Shown: positions 12,031-19,870 of the stretch, piece by piece
Numbering within the stretch: position 1 is the first letter of the stretch
Layout: every line of letters begins with the position of its first letter
Source of the DNA: UBA9676 sp963741615
GTDB lineage: Bacteria; Actinomycetota; Actinomycetes; Streptosporangiales; Streptosporangiaceae
DNA: 64,000 bases
Assembly: GCA_963741615.1 (NCBI GenBank)
Contig: CAVUIU010000018.1
Location: forward strand, 62,001-126,000
Reading direction: 5' to 3'
Notes under the pieces: model-generated
Told to the model about the DNA's origin: nothing
The model's input: the letters and a program-made list of their open reading frames with translations, nothing else
The model's database searches: none
Made by a program: the position numbers and the translations under genes

Positions 12031-12873
12031 ATGTCACACTGGATGGTCGATGCGCCGGGCACCCACGACTTCGACGGCGTGGCTGCACTCCGGGTCCGGA
12101 TCATCTCAGGTTCGGTCGCGGTCCTGTCCAGCGGCGACCACCCCCGGCTCGACGTGTCCGGCCTGACCGGGCAGCCACTGCTCGTCAAGCACGAGGCCGG
12201 CATCCTCACGGTCACCTATCCCGATCTCACCTGGGACGGACTGCTCGGCTGGCTGCGGCCCCAGCCACACTCGGCGGCTATCACGATCATGGTGCCCCGG
12301 GAGTGCCCTACCCAGCTCGGAGTGGTCAGCGCCAGCGCCGTCGTTTCGGGGATCAGCGCGGCCACCTCGGTCAAGAGCGTCTCGGGCAAGATCACGCTCG
12401 ACGGGGTGACAGGTCCCGTGGACGCGCGCACCGTGTCCGGCGATGTCGAGGCGCAGGGCCTGGACGGACGGGTCGGCTTCAATTCGGTCTCCGGCGACCT
12501 GACGCTGGCCGACGGCACCGTCGAGAAGCTGGAGGCCAAGACCGTCAGTGGCCGGGTGACCGCGGACATCGACCTGGATGACGGCGGCGCGCTGCGGGTG
12601 GCCACCGTCTCGGGTGCGGTCGCGATCCGGCTGCCGACCGAGGCCAGCACACGGGTGGAGCTGCGCTCCACCACCGGCCGGGTGCAAAGCGAGTTCGGCG
12701 GCCTGAGCGCCTCCCGCAGCCCCGGCTCGAGTACCCTCACCGGAACCCTGGGCTCCGGCGCCGGGCGGCTGCAGGTCACCACCGTGTCTGGCCAGGTCAC
12801 ACTGCTCGAGCGCAACCACCGGGCGGCCGCGCAGGGCGAAGCTCGCCCCGAGCCGCACGGAGATGCCTCATGA
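12031..12873 (+). CDS. DUF4097 family beta-strand-repeat protein
   Basis: Protein of 280 residues built of right-handed beta-helix-like repeats, each with the turn VSG or TVSG (SVSGKITLDGV, TVSGDVEAQG, SVSGDLTLADG, TVSGRVTADID, TVSGAVAIRL, TVSGQVTLLE). No signal peptide or membrane helix is seen, so it is probably cytosolic. The family is annotated as putative adhesin but bacterial cytosolic members are often paired with PadR regulators, as here. The stop overlaps the start of the next gene by ATGA, showing translational coupling. Function unknown. Confidence 0.8.
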   Translation: MSHWMVDAPGTHDFDGVAALRVRIISGSVAVLSSGDHPRLDVSGLTGQPLLVKHEAGILTVTYPDLTWDGLLGWLRPQPHSAAITIMVPRECPTQLGVVSASAVVSGISAATSVKSVSGKITLDGVTGPVDARTVSGDVEAQGLDGRVGFNSVSGDLTLADGTVEKLEAKTVSGRVTADIDLDDGGALRVATVSGAVAIRLPTEASTRVELRSTTGRVQSEFGGLSASRSPGSSTLTGTLGSGAGRLQVTTVSGQVTLLERNHRAAAQGEARPEPHGDAS

Positions 12874-13877
12874 GCCCGGTGTTCCGCCACGGAAGGCTCC
12901 GCCTCTACCTGCTCAAGCTGCTCGACGAGGCACCCCGGCACGGCTATGAGGTCATCCGCCTGCTGCAGGACCGCTTCCTGGGGGTGTACGCGCCGTCACC
13001 CGGCACGATCTACCCCCGTCTGGCCCGGCTGGAGGAAGAAGGCCTCGTCACACACGATGAGACCGACGGCAAGAAGGTGTACCGGATCACCGACCGGGGC
13101 CGTGCGGAGCTCCGCGCCCGCATGGACGACCTGGCCGAACTCGAGGAAGAGCTCACGGCTTCGGTCCGGGACATCGCCCGCGAGGTCTCGGAGGACGTCC
13201 GGGAAACCGTCCGGAACCTGCGCGAGGAACTCGCATCGGCCGCCCGGGACATGCAGGGCACGACCCGCACACGGGCTGGCGGGGACGCCTGGCAGGACCA
13301 GGACGCAGCCCAGACCGCGCAGGAGGAAGCGGGACGGGCCAAGGCCGGCGCGGGGCAGGCAGAGGGCAGGCAGGAGCAGGCGGATGACACCTGGGGACGC
13401 GGGAGCGCCTGGCGGGGCGGGGACACCTGGGGACAGGCCGCGGACGAGGCAGGCCGGCCACATGGTGGCCGTAGCCGTGGCGGCTGGGGCGACTGGATCG
13501 GGGGGACAGGCGGCCCGGGCTGGGGTGGCTGGCCGGGAGCAGGCGGACCGCACGGCCAGCCCGGCTACCGCACGTTCCGCGACCTGGAGCGGCTGGCCCG
13601 GCAGTTCACCCGGGACCTGCGGGCGGCTGCCTGGCACGCCCAGGCCGTGAGCGAGGACACGCTCGGCGACCTGCGGGACATCCTTGACGAGACGCTCGAC
13701 CGGATCAAGACCGAGGTGTTCGCTGGCACGGGGCCGGGGCCACAAACCGGACCAGGATCACAAGCCGGACCGCCACCAGAGACCGGCCCGCCGCCAGAAA
13801 CCGGACCGGCACCCGAGACCGGACCGGCACCCGAGACCGGCCGGGCGCCGGATGCGGGCAGCACCGAAACGGCTTGA
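12870..13877 (+). CDS. PadR family transcriptional regulator with long low-complexity tail
   Basis: 335 residues. The first 90 or so form the PadR winged helix (FRHGRLRLYLLKLLDEAPRH, GYEVIRLLQDRF, SPGTIYPRLARLEEEGLV, GKKVYRITDRG). A helical DUF1707-like or coiled segment with many Glu/Arg follows, then a Gly/Trp-rich stretch (RGGWGDWIGGTGGPGWGGWP), a second helical segment (DLERLARQFTRDLRAAAWHA) and a tail of PPETG/PAPETG repeats. Ordinary PadR proteins are 110-200 residues, so most of this protein lies outside the DNA-binding domain. It likely represses its own operon through the dyad near 11963-11986. Confidence 0.85.
   Translation: MSPVFRHGRLRLYLLKLLDEAPRHGYEVIRLLQDRFLGVYAPSPGTIYPRLARLEEEGLVTHDETDGKKVYRITDRGRAELRARMDDLAELEEELTASVRDIAREVSEDVRETVRNLREELASAARDMQGTTRTRAGGDAWQDQDAAQTAQEEAGRAKAGAGQAEGRQEQADDTWGRGSAWRGGDTWGQAADEAGRPHGGRSRGGWGDWIGGTGGPGWGGWPGAGGPHGQPGYRTFRDLERLARQFTRDLRAAAWHAQAVSEDTLGDLRDILDETLDRIKTEVFAGTGPGPQTGPGSQAGPPPETGPPPETGPAPETGPAPETGRAPDAGSTETA
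13763..13840. repeat. In-frame 18-bp repeats encoding PAPETG/PPPETG
   Basis: About four to five direct copies of a CCGGCACCCGAGACCGGA-like unit at the 3' end of the padR-type gene give the peptide PETGPPPETGPAPETGPAPE. This is a recombination-prone low-complexity tail whose copy number may vary between strains. Confidence 0.7.
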
Positions 13878-13883
13878 GCGAGC

Positions 13884-13898
13884 CCGCTGCCTCAGCGG
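13884..13898. terminator. Short hairpin between convergent genes
   Basis: CCGCTG-CCT-CAGCGG forms a perfect 6-bp stem in the 30-bp gap between the padR-type gene and the convergent MDR gene. It is a plausible bidirectional terminator without a U-tract, as is common in high-GC actinobacteria. Confidence 0.45.
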
Positions 13899-13907
13899 AT
13901 GAGACCC

Positions 13908-14876
13908 TTAGACGGTAAAAACGACCTTCCCGAACAGGTCCCCGGCGATCATCGCGGCGAACCCGTCCGCGGCCTGCGTCAGCGGGAGCGTCTGGTCGAT
14001 ACGCGGCCGGACTCCGGTCTGCTCGCAGAACCGCATCAGCCGGCCCAGCTGGTCGCGGCTGCCCATGGTGGAGCCGACCACGGACAACTGGAGGAAGAAC
14101 ACCCGGTTCAGCTCGGCAGGCGGCACCGCTCCGCTGGTCGCGCCGCAGACCACGATCCGGCCGCCCGGCCGCAGGGCGCGCAACGAATGTGCCCACGTGG
14201 CCTGGCCGACGGTCTCCATCACCGCGTCGACCCGCTCGGGGAGCCGGTCGCCCGCCGCGAACACCTGGTCGGCGCCCAGTTCCAGCGCGTGCTCCCGCTT
14301 GGCCTCGATGCGGCTCGTCGCCCATACCCGGTAGCCAGCCGCCCGGCCCAGGAGGATCAGCGCGGTGGCCACGCCGCCGCCGGCACCCTGGACGAGGATG
14401 GTGGACCCCGGCTCAATCCCCGACCTCTCGAACAGCATGCGATAGGCGGTCAGGTAAGCGGTGGGCAGGCAGGCTGCCTCCTCGAAGGACAGAGTGGCCG
14501 GCTTGGGTACCAGGTTGCGCCTGGGCACCATGACCCGCTCGGCGAACGTCCCGTCGTAGCGCTCGGACAGCAGCGACCTTTTCGGGTCGAGAGTCTCATC
14601 ACCGCCGGCAACGGAAGGATCCCCGATGACCGCGTGCAGGACCACCTCGCGGCCGGTCCCGTCGATCCCGGCGGCATCGCATCCCAGGATGATCGGCAAG
14701 CGGTCTTCGGAGATCCCGACCCCGCGCAGCGTCCAGACGTCATGGTGGTTCAGCGAGGTGGCCCTGACGGTGACGATCTCCCAGCCATCGGGCGGGGACG
14801 GGTCCGGGCGCTCGCCGAGTTCCAGGGCGGCCAGCGGGTCATCGGTATCGAAACGGGTCGCGGTGACAGCGAACAT
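13908..14876 (-). CDS. MDR/zinc-binding-type NAD(P)H quinone oxidoreductase
   Basis: Cytosolic medium-chain dehydrogenase/reductase of 322 residues. The GroES-like N-terminal half (SLNHHDVWTLRGVG, ILGCDAAGID) is followed by a Rossmann domain with the dinucleotide motif VQGAGGGVATALILLG and a following ATSRIEAKREHALELGA strand, which usually favours NADP(H). No structural-zinc Cys cluster is present, which points to the zinc-free quinone-oxidoreductase branch. ATG 14876 is the first start. It converges with the padR-type gene. Substrate unknown. Confidence 0.85.
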   Translation of the reverse strand: MFAVTATRFDTDDPLAALELGERPDPSPPDGWEIVTVRATSLNHHDVWTLRGVGISEDRLPIILGCDAAGIDGTGREVVLHAVIGDPSVAGGDETLDPKRSLLSERYDGTFAERVMVPRRNLVPKPATLSFEEAACLPTAYLTAYRMLFERSGIEPGSTILVQGAGGGVATALILLGRAAGYRVWATSRIEAKREHALELGADQVFAAGDRLPERVDAVMETVGQATWAHSLRALRPGGRIVVCGATSGAVPPAELNRVFFLQLSVVGSTMGSRDQLGRLMRFCEQTGVRPRIDQTLPLTQAADGFAAMIAGDLFGKVVFTV

Positions 14877-15002
14877 GCCCGCACCCTAGCCTGGTTACCC
14901 ACCGAAACGGGAGGCCGGCCGACAGCGCCCGTGCCGTACTCAACGGCGAAGCGCCGTCCGGCACACCCATCACCCCCTTCCCTCCCGCCCCGGAGGACCC
15001 GG

Positions 15003-15381
15003 GTGGACCCCGTCACTTATGCCGACCTTGCGGTGCGCCTGGTCAACAGCGCGGCACCCGGTGGCGACGACCGCGATGGTCTCGCCTCGGTGGAGGCGTA
15101 CCGCACCCTGGTGGCCGACCGGCCCCATCTTCGGCTCGGTCGCGGACAGGCACGCGGCGGGTGCCGCCGCTGGCCTGGCCGGGCTGGTCACCGAAGGGGG
15201 CGCCGGCTGCCTGGGGACGTGCGCGGGCAGCGGATGCGGGCGCGTGTTCATCGACAACGGGCCGGTTCACGGCAAGCGGTACTGCTCGGAGGTCTGCGCG
15301 AGCGGCGCGAACGTCCATGCGTTCCGCGCCTCGGGCCGTCGCGGCGGCGGCCAGCGCCCGGCCTCCACCGCGGCCGGCTGA
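15003..15381 (+). pseudogene. CGNR zinc-finger (ABATE-type) regulator, internally deleted
   Basis: GTG 15003 with an upstream GGAGG site starts DPVTYADLAVRLVNSAAPGG and SVEAYRTLVADRPHL, the start of the ABATE stress-induced domain. At about 15128-15135 the reading moves to another frame, which continues GSVADRHAAGAAAGLAGLVT and ends in the CGNR-type finger CAGSGCGRVFIDNG...RYCSEVCASGANVHAFRA. Family members have about 55 more residues between these two parts, so a deletion removed the middle and put the halves out of frame. The protein cannot be made intact. A DNA-binding role is expected for intact homologues. Confidence 0.75.
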
Positions 15382-15599
15382 GCGTCGGCGGGTCCTGCCC
15401 CTGCCGGCAACCCTGCGCGGGCCCGCGCAACCGCCCCTGGTGACCTCAGATAACGCGCTGGCCTGGGGTACGGGCAGTGGTCCGTGTTACCGAAATGAAG
15501 CCGGGTGCCTGCTTCTCATGTTCCATGACGATCATTACCATGAGGCGCAACTCTTAGGGCGTATAGCCCTCGTATGCGAACCCGGAAGAAGGTTCGAAC

Positions 15600-17267
15600 A
15601 TGGCAAGTGAGTCTGTGGCCACTGAGACCAGACCGGCAGACGTCGGCCTCAAACGGGAGTTGGGGCTGATCGGCGCCACCTGGGCATCCGAGACGTCGAT
15701 CATCGGCTCGGGCTGGCTGTTCGCCCCGCTGACCGCCGCGCTGCTGATAGGCGGTGCCGCCGTCCTGGACTGGGTCATCGCCGGCATCGTGGTCATCCTG
15801 CTGGCCCTCTGCCATGCCGAACTCGGCGCGATGTACCCGGTCTCCGGCGGGACGGCCAGGTTCCCGCACTTCGCGTTCGGCAGCGTCGCGGGCATCGGGT
15901 TCGGCTTCTTCTCGTATGTGCAGGCGGTCACGATCGCGCCGATCGAGTGCTACGCGTTTGTCCAGTACGCCGCTTACTACTGGCCGAGCCTCTTCGATGC
16001 GAGTACGGGCAAGATCACCGGGGTCGGCTTGTGGGTGTGCGTCCTGCTGATGGCGGTGTTCACCGCGGTCAACTTCCTGGCCATGCGCATATTCGCCAGG
16101 GTCAACAACGCCATCACCTGGTGGAAGGTCGCGGTCCCGGTCTTCACCATCATCGTGCTGCTGTTCCAGTTCCACCCCGGCAACTTCACCGCCGGGGGGG
16201 CGGGCTTCATGCCGGGCGGGATCAGAGGCCTATTCGCGGCGCTCCCGGTGGCCGGGATCATCTTCGCCTATTCCGGCTTCGAGCAGGCCGACCAGCTGGC
16301 CGGCGAGATCAAGAACCCGGGGCGCAACCTGCCGCGGGCGATCATCATCGCCGTCCTGCTCGGCACCGTGATCTACACCATGCTGCAGGTCGTGTTCATC
16401 GGCGCGCTGCCCCCGAGCCTGGTGGGCAAGGGGCTGCTGCACCTCAGCAACCCCCTCATCATCGAGGGGCCGTTTGCTGGCGTCGCGGCCCTGGCCGGGC
16501 TCGGCTGGCTCGCGCACATCCTGCGGGTCGACGCGTTCATCTCCCCGTCCGGCACCGGCCTCATCTACACGACCGGGACCTCGCGGGTCAGCTACGGCCT
16601 GGCCAGGAACCGGTACGTCCCGCAGATCTTCGACAGGACCAACGCCAACGGCGTCCCGTGGGTCGGGCTGATCTTCGCGTTCCTGTTCGGGCTGATCTTC
16701 CTGCTGCCGTTCCCGAGCTGGCGCTCGCTGGTAGGCATCATCACCGGCGCCAGCGTGCTGATGTACGCGGGCGCGCCGCTGTCCCTAGGTGCCTTCCGCG
16801 GGCAGGTGCCGGACGCGGCGCGGCCGTACCGGCTGCCGGCGGCCGCGGTGCTCGCCCCGCTCGCGTTCGTCATCGCCGACCTGCTCATCTACTGGTCGGG
16901 CTTCATCGTGGTCTGGAAGCTCGGCATCGTGCTGATAATCGGGTACGTGCTGATGGGCATCTTCATGGCGTTCGACAAGGACCGGCCGCCGCTGGACTGG
17001 AAGTCGGCGGTCTGGCTGCCGGTGTGGCTGCTCGGCCTGGGCGTCATCTCCTGGCAGGGCCAGTTCCCTCCTCCCAGTACGCCCCCGGCGCTGCCGCCAA
17101 CCAACACCTTCAACATCCCGTTCTGGTGGGACATAGTGATCGTCGCCGTCTTCAGCCTGATCATCTACTACTGGGCCATGGCCACCAAGGTGCCCAGGGC
17201 AGAGATGCTGAACCTCGTCGAGCGGCAGGCGGCGCACGGGTCGGAAGAGGAGATCGTGGGCGGCTGA
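15600..17267 (+). CDS. APC family amino acid permease
   Basis: Membrane transporter of 555 residues with about 12-14 helices. The APC signature is at the first helix (LGLIGATWASETSIIGSGWL), followed by the consensus AELGAMYPVSGGTARF and FAYSGFEQADQLAGEIKNPG, which line the amino-acid path. The long predicted tail after the last helix (KVPRAEMLNLVERQAAHGSE) is cytosolic. A 218-bp leader upstream has no gene and contains no riboswitch that I can recognise. Close homologues are annotated as broad amino-acid or polyamine permeases; the substrate is not determinable here. Confidence 0.9.
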   Translation: MASESVATETRPADVGLKRELGLIGATWASETSIIGSGWLFAPLTAALLIGGAAVLDWVIAGIVVILLALCHAELGAMYPVSGGTARFPHFAFGSVAGIGFGFFSYVQAVTIAPIECYAFVQYAAYYWPSLFDASTGKITGVGLWVCVLLMAVFTAVNFLAMRIFARVNNAITWWKVAVPVFTIIVLLFQFHPGNFTAGGAGFMPGGIRGLFAALPVAGIIFAYSGFEQADQLAGEIKNPGRNLPRAIIIAVLLGTVIYTMLQVVFIGALPPSLVGKGLLHLSNPLIIEGPFAGVAALAGLGWLAHILRVDAFISPSGTGLIYTTGTSRVSYGLARNRYVPQIFDRTNANGVPWVGLIFAFLFGLIFLLPFPSWRSLVGIITGASVLMYAGAPLSLGAFRGQVPDAARPYRLPAAAVLAPLAFVIADLLIYWSGFIVVWKLGIVLIIGYVLMGIFMAFDKDRPPLDWKSAVWLPVWLLGLGVISWQGQFPPPSTPPALPPTNTFNIPFWWDIVIVAVFSLIIYYWAMATKVPRAEMLNLVERQAAHGSEEEIVGG

Positions 17268-17292
17268 ACCCGCTCATCCAGGCCTGAGGCCA

Positions 17293-17331
17293 GGATGGGG
17301 CCCCGTCCCGCTCCGGGATGGGGCCCCATCC
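17293..17331. terminator. GC-rich inverted repeat after the permease
   Basis: GGATGGGGCC (17293-17302) pairs perfectly with GGCCCCATCC (17322-17331) around a 19-bp loop. It sits between the permease and the convergent sodX and probably terminates both. Confidence 0.6.
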
Positions 17332-17340
17332 ATGTGCGCT

Positions 17341-17673
17341 TCAGGAACCGGCAGGGCCACGGTGATAGCGCCGCAGGACCCTGCCCTCGATCAGGTCAGG
17401 CGGCACCGGGCCGAAGGCCCGGCTGTCCACGGCGCCCGCGCCCGGGTTGTCGGAGGACAGCCACCAGCCACCGGGTTCGCGCCGGGCCACACGCTTGATG
17501 ATCAGCAGGCCCGGGCGGCCCGGGTGCCTGGCGACCACGATCTGGCCCGGCTGGAGGCGCAACGTGCGCCCCGGCCGGATCGTTCGGCGGGCAAGGATCC
17601 AGTCACCCGGGTCCAGGGCGGGCTGCATGGAGCGCTCGGCGACCGCGATCCGCCAGATCGGCCAGCGCATCAT
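17341..17673 (-). CDS. sodX: Nickel-type superoxide dismutase maturation protease (S26 family)
   Basis: Small signal-peptidase-like protease of 110 residues. The serine/lysine dyad is seen as AERSMQPAL (Ser15) and GLLIIKRVARRE (Lys60), and the C-terminal box SSDNPGAGAVDSRAFGPVP is the S26 D-S-R motif. It lies divergently next to sodN, and Ni-SOD needs removal of its N-terminal propeptide to expose the nickel-binding His. It has no long membrane anchor, in line with a cytosolic processing protease. Confidence 0.9.
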   Translation of the reverse strand: MMRWPIWRIAVAERSMQPALDPGDWILARRTIRPGRTLRLQPGQIVVARHPGRPGLLIIKRVARREPGGWWLSSDNPGAGAVDSRAFGPVPPDLIEGRVLRRYHRGPAGS

Positions 17674-17715
17674 GTCCTGTTATCCCTCCCGGACTACCCG
17701 GCACCCGACGGGGTA

Positions 17716-17726
17716 GTGTCGGACAC
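17716..17726. promoter_or_regulatory. Perfect 11-bp dyad in the sodX-sodN divergent region
   Basis: GTGTC-G-GACAC is centred 41 bp before the sodN start and about 48 bp from the sodX start. It could be an operator for a metal-responsive repressor controlling both. Its identity (Nur or other) cannot be told from one site. Confidence 0.35.
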
Positions 17727-17761
17727 CGATACCCATGATCCGACATGAGAGAAGGAGATCG

Positions 17762-18169
17762 ATGAGGCTGCTCGCACGTCTCCTCGAGCCGAAGGCCACG
17801 GCGTACGCCCACTGCGACCTTCCCTGCGGCGTCTACGACCCCGCGCAGGCCCGGATCGAGGCCGAGTCCGTCAAGGCGATCTGCCAGAAGTACGCCGACA
17901 ACGCCGACCCGGAGTTCCGCACCCGCGCCATCCAGATCAAGGAGGAGCGGTCCGAGCTCGTCAAGCACCACCTGTGGGTGCTGTGGACCGACTACTTCAA
18001 GCCGCCGCACTTCGAGAAGTACCCCCACCTGAACCAGCTGTTCAACGAGGCGACCAAGCTGGCCGGGGCTGCCGGGACCAAGGGCAGCGTGGACGCCGGA
18101 AAGGCCGACGAGCTGCTCGGCAAGATCGAAGAGATCTCCAAGATCTTCTGGGAGACCAAGCAGGGCTGA
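17762..18169 (+). CDS. sodN: Superoxide dismutase, Ni-dependent
   Basis: Converts superoxide to hydrogen peroxide and oxygen using nickel; a hexamer of small four-helix subunits. Residues 1-16 (MRLLARLLEPKATAYA) form the cleaved propeptide and the nickel hook HCDLPCGVYDP follows (His17, Cys18, Cys22 and Tyr25 of the precursor, numbered 1, 2, 6 and 9 after cleavage). The rest matches the Ni-SOD helical body (AESVKAICQKYADN, HHLWVLWTDYFKPPHFEKYP). ATG 17762 has AGAAGGAG upstream. The neighbouring sodX encodes the protease. Total length of 135 residues is usual. Confidence 0.97.
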   Translation: MRLLARLLEPKATAYAHCDLPCGVYDPAQARIEAESVKAICQKYADNADPEFRTRAIQIKEERSELVKHHLWVLWTDYFKPPHFEKYPHLNQLFNEATKLAGAAGTKGSVDAGKADELLGKIEEISKIFWETKQG

Positions 18170-18193
18170 CGCCACGCCGTAAGACGCCCCGAA

Positions 18194-18229
18194 GCCGGAG
18201 ACCACGCGTGATTTCGCGCGGTCTCCGGC
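18194..18229 (+). terminator. Strong hairpin after sodN
   Basis: GCCGGAGACC (18194-18203) pairs perfectly with GGTCTCCGGC (18220-18229) over a 16-nt loop, 25 bp after the sodN stop. No U-run follows. Confidence 0.7.
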
Positions 18230-18426
18230 ATTTCGCCCGGGAGACCACGCCACCTCCGGCGTTTCGCGCCACTGGAGAAACACGTCATCTCCCCAGGCAC
18301 AGCAGGCATCGCCGGCTTTTGGGCGGGGCGGAGCGTCGGCACCACTCGCTCCGGACGGTAGGTTGCACACAGGAGCCGACGGCGGCAGGCACCCGAGGGG
18401 GGCGGCCGCCGCCTGTGGAGGACTCA

Positions 18427-18894
18427 GTGACCGGAGAGACGACCGCGCGGGGAACTGCCACCGCGCCCACGGCTGTGCTGGCCGAGAGTGAGGCCACGGG
18501 CCACCGCGACGTCCAGGACCGTGTGACGATCCGCATGCCGGCCGAGGGGGCGTACCTGTCGGTCCTGCGGACAGCCACCGCGGGTCTGGCGGCCCGCCTT
18601 GATTTCACCCTGGACGAGATCGAGGACCTGCGCATCGCGGTGGACGAGGCCTGCGGGATGCTGCTCTCGCAGGCCGCGCCCCAGGCGGACCTGGAATGCG
18701 ACTTCACCCTGGGTGAGGACAGGATGAGCATCGCCGTATCCACTCTCGCCAGCCACCCCCGCCCGCCTGCCCGCGACACCTTCGCGTGGACCGTGCTCTC
18801 GGCGCTCGCGGGCAACGCGGATGCGTGGGTCGGCCCGGGCGACCGGGTCACGGTCGTGCTCAGGAAGATCCGAGAGTCGTCGAGGCCTGGGTGA
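18427..18894 (+). CDS. Anti-sigma regulatory factor (RsbW-type HATPase)
   Basis: 155-residue GHKL-fold protein of the RsbW/anti-sigma-F type, which holds its partner sigma factor and can phosphorylate an anti-anti-sigma protein. RMPAEGAYLSVLRTATAGLA and LDEIEDLRIAVDEACGMLL carry the N-box (E/D..A..EA) of this kinase family; the rest is a shortened ATP lid region. GTG 18427 follows GGAGG. Its stop overlaps the start of the sigma-factor gene by GTGA, so the pair is translationally coupled, as expected for a sigma/anti-sigma module. Confidence 0.85.
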   Translation: MTGETTARGTATAPTAVLAESEATGHRDVQDRVTIRMPAEGAYLSVLRTATAGLAARLDFTLDEIEDLRIAVDEACGMLLSQAAPQADLECDFTLGEDRMSIAVSTLASHPRPPARDTFAWTVLSALAGNADAWVGPGDRVTVVLRKIRESSRPG

Positions 18895-19784
18895 CCGGGG
18901 AAACCGAGACCCGGCTGACCGGAAGCGTCAGCGCGCAAGTGACCGAGGACATCGAGATCACGGTCACCGAGGAGTTCGGCGCGCCGGTGGCCGAGCTCGC
19001 TGCCACGCCCAAGATCCAGCATGCGGTCCCCGACCGGGGCCGGGCCAGGGCGCTGTTCGAGCAGCTCGCCACGCTGCCACAAGGCGACGCGGAGCGGCTC
19101 CGCATCCGCGGCGAACTGGTCGAGCTGCACCTTCCGCTGGTGGAGTACCTCGCACGCCGGTTCCGTAACCGCGGTGAGTGGCTGGACGACCTGACCCAGG
19201 TCGCCACGATCGGCCTGATCAAGTCGATTGACCGGTTCGACCTCGCACGGGGCGTGGAGTTCTCCACCTATGCCACGCCGACCATCGTGGGCGAGATCAA
19301 GCGTCACTTCCGTGACAAGGGATGGGCGGTACGGGTGCCGCGGCGGCTCCAGGAGCTGAAGCTGGCGCTGACAAAGGCCATCGGCGACCTCGCACAGCGC
19401 GAAGGCCGGGCCCCGACCGTCGCGGAGATCGCCGCCCATCTGCAGATGTCCGAGGAAGAGGTGCTGGAGGGCCTGGAGTCGGCCAACGCCTACTCCACGG
19501 TCTCGCTGGACGCCCCCGACTCAGGCGACGACGACGCGCCGGCGGTGGCCGAGTCGCTGGGAATGCTCGACGACGCGCTGGAAGGCGTGGAGTACCGGGA
19601 GTCGCTCAAGCCCCTGCTGGAGCAGCTCCCGTCGCGGGAGAAGCGGATCCTGCTGCTGCGCTTCTTCGGCAACATGACCCAGTCACAGATCGCCAGTGAG
19701 CTCGGCATCTCCCAGATGCATGTTTCCCGGCTGCTCGCCAGGACGCTCACCCAGCTCCGGGCCGGGCTGACCGCCGACGACTAG
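18891..19784 (+). CDS. RNA polymerase sigma factor, SigB/SigF/SigG subfamily
   Basis: Alternative sigma factor of 297 residues. Regions 2 (ELHLPLVEYLARRFRNRGEW, DLTQVATIGLIKSIDRFD, GVEFSTYATPTIVGEIKRHFRDKGW), 3 (VPRRLQELKLALTKAIGDLA) and 4 (LPSREKRILLLRFFGNMTQS, QIASELGISQMHVSRLL) are complete. A non-conserved N-terminal tail of about 60 acidic residues precedes region 2. It is coupled to the RsbW-like gene, so it is probably held inactive until a general-stress partner switch releases it. The two coupled genes begin with similar words (VTGETTAR and VTGETETR). Confidence 0.92.
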   Translation: MTGETETRLTGSVSAQVTEDIEITVTEEFGAPVAELAATPKIQHAVPDRGRARALFEQLATLPQGDAERLRIRGELVELHLPLVEYLARRFRNRGEWLDDLTQVATIGLIKSIDRFDLARGVEFSTYATPTIVGEIKRHFRDKGWAVRVPRRLQELKLALTKAIGDLAQREGRAPTVAEIAAHLQMSEEEVLEGLESANAYSTVSLDAPDSGDDDAPAVAESLGMLDDALEGVEYRESLKPLLEQLPSREKRILLLRFFGNMTQSQIASELGISQMHVSRLLARTLTQLRAGLTADD

Positions 19785-19870
19785 CGCGCAGATCGCCGCC
19801 ACCGGGGCAGTCCAGGATCTCCTGCGGCAACCGCGCCAGAAGGTGGCAGTCCTGGGTCACACGTCCTGGG

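Noticed and set aside
15382..15599. Riboswitch or T-box in the leader of the APC permease
   Set aside because: No conserved core of a known class could be matched, and no terminator/antiterminator pair is clear.
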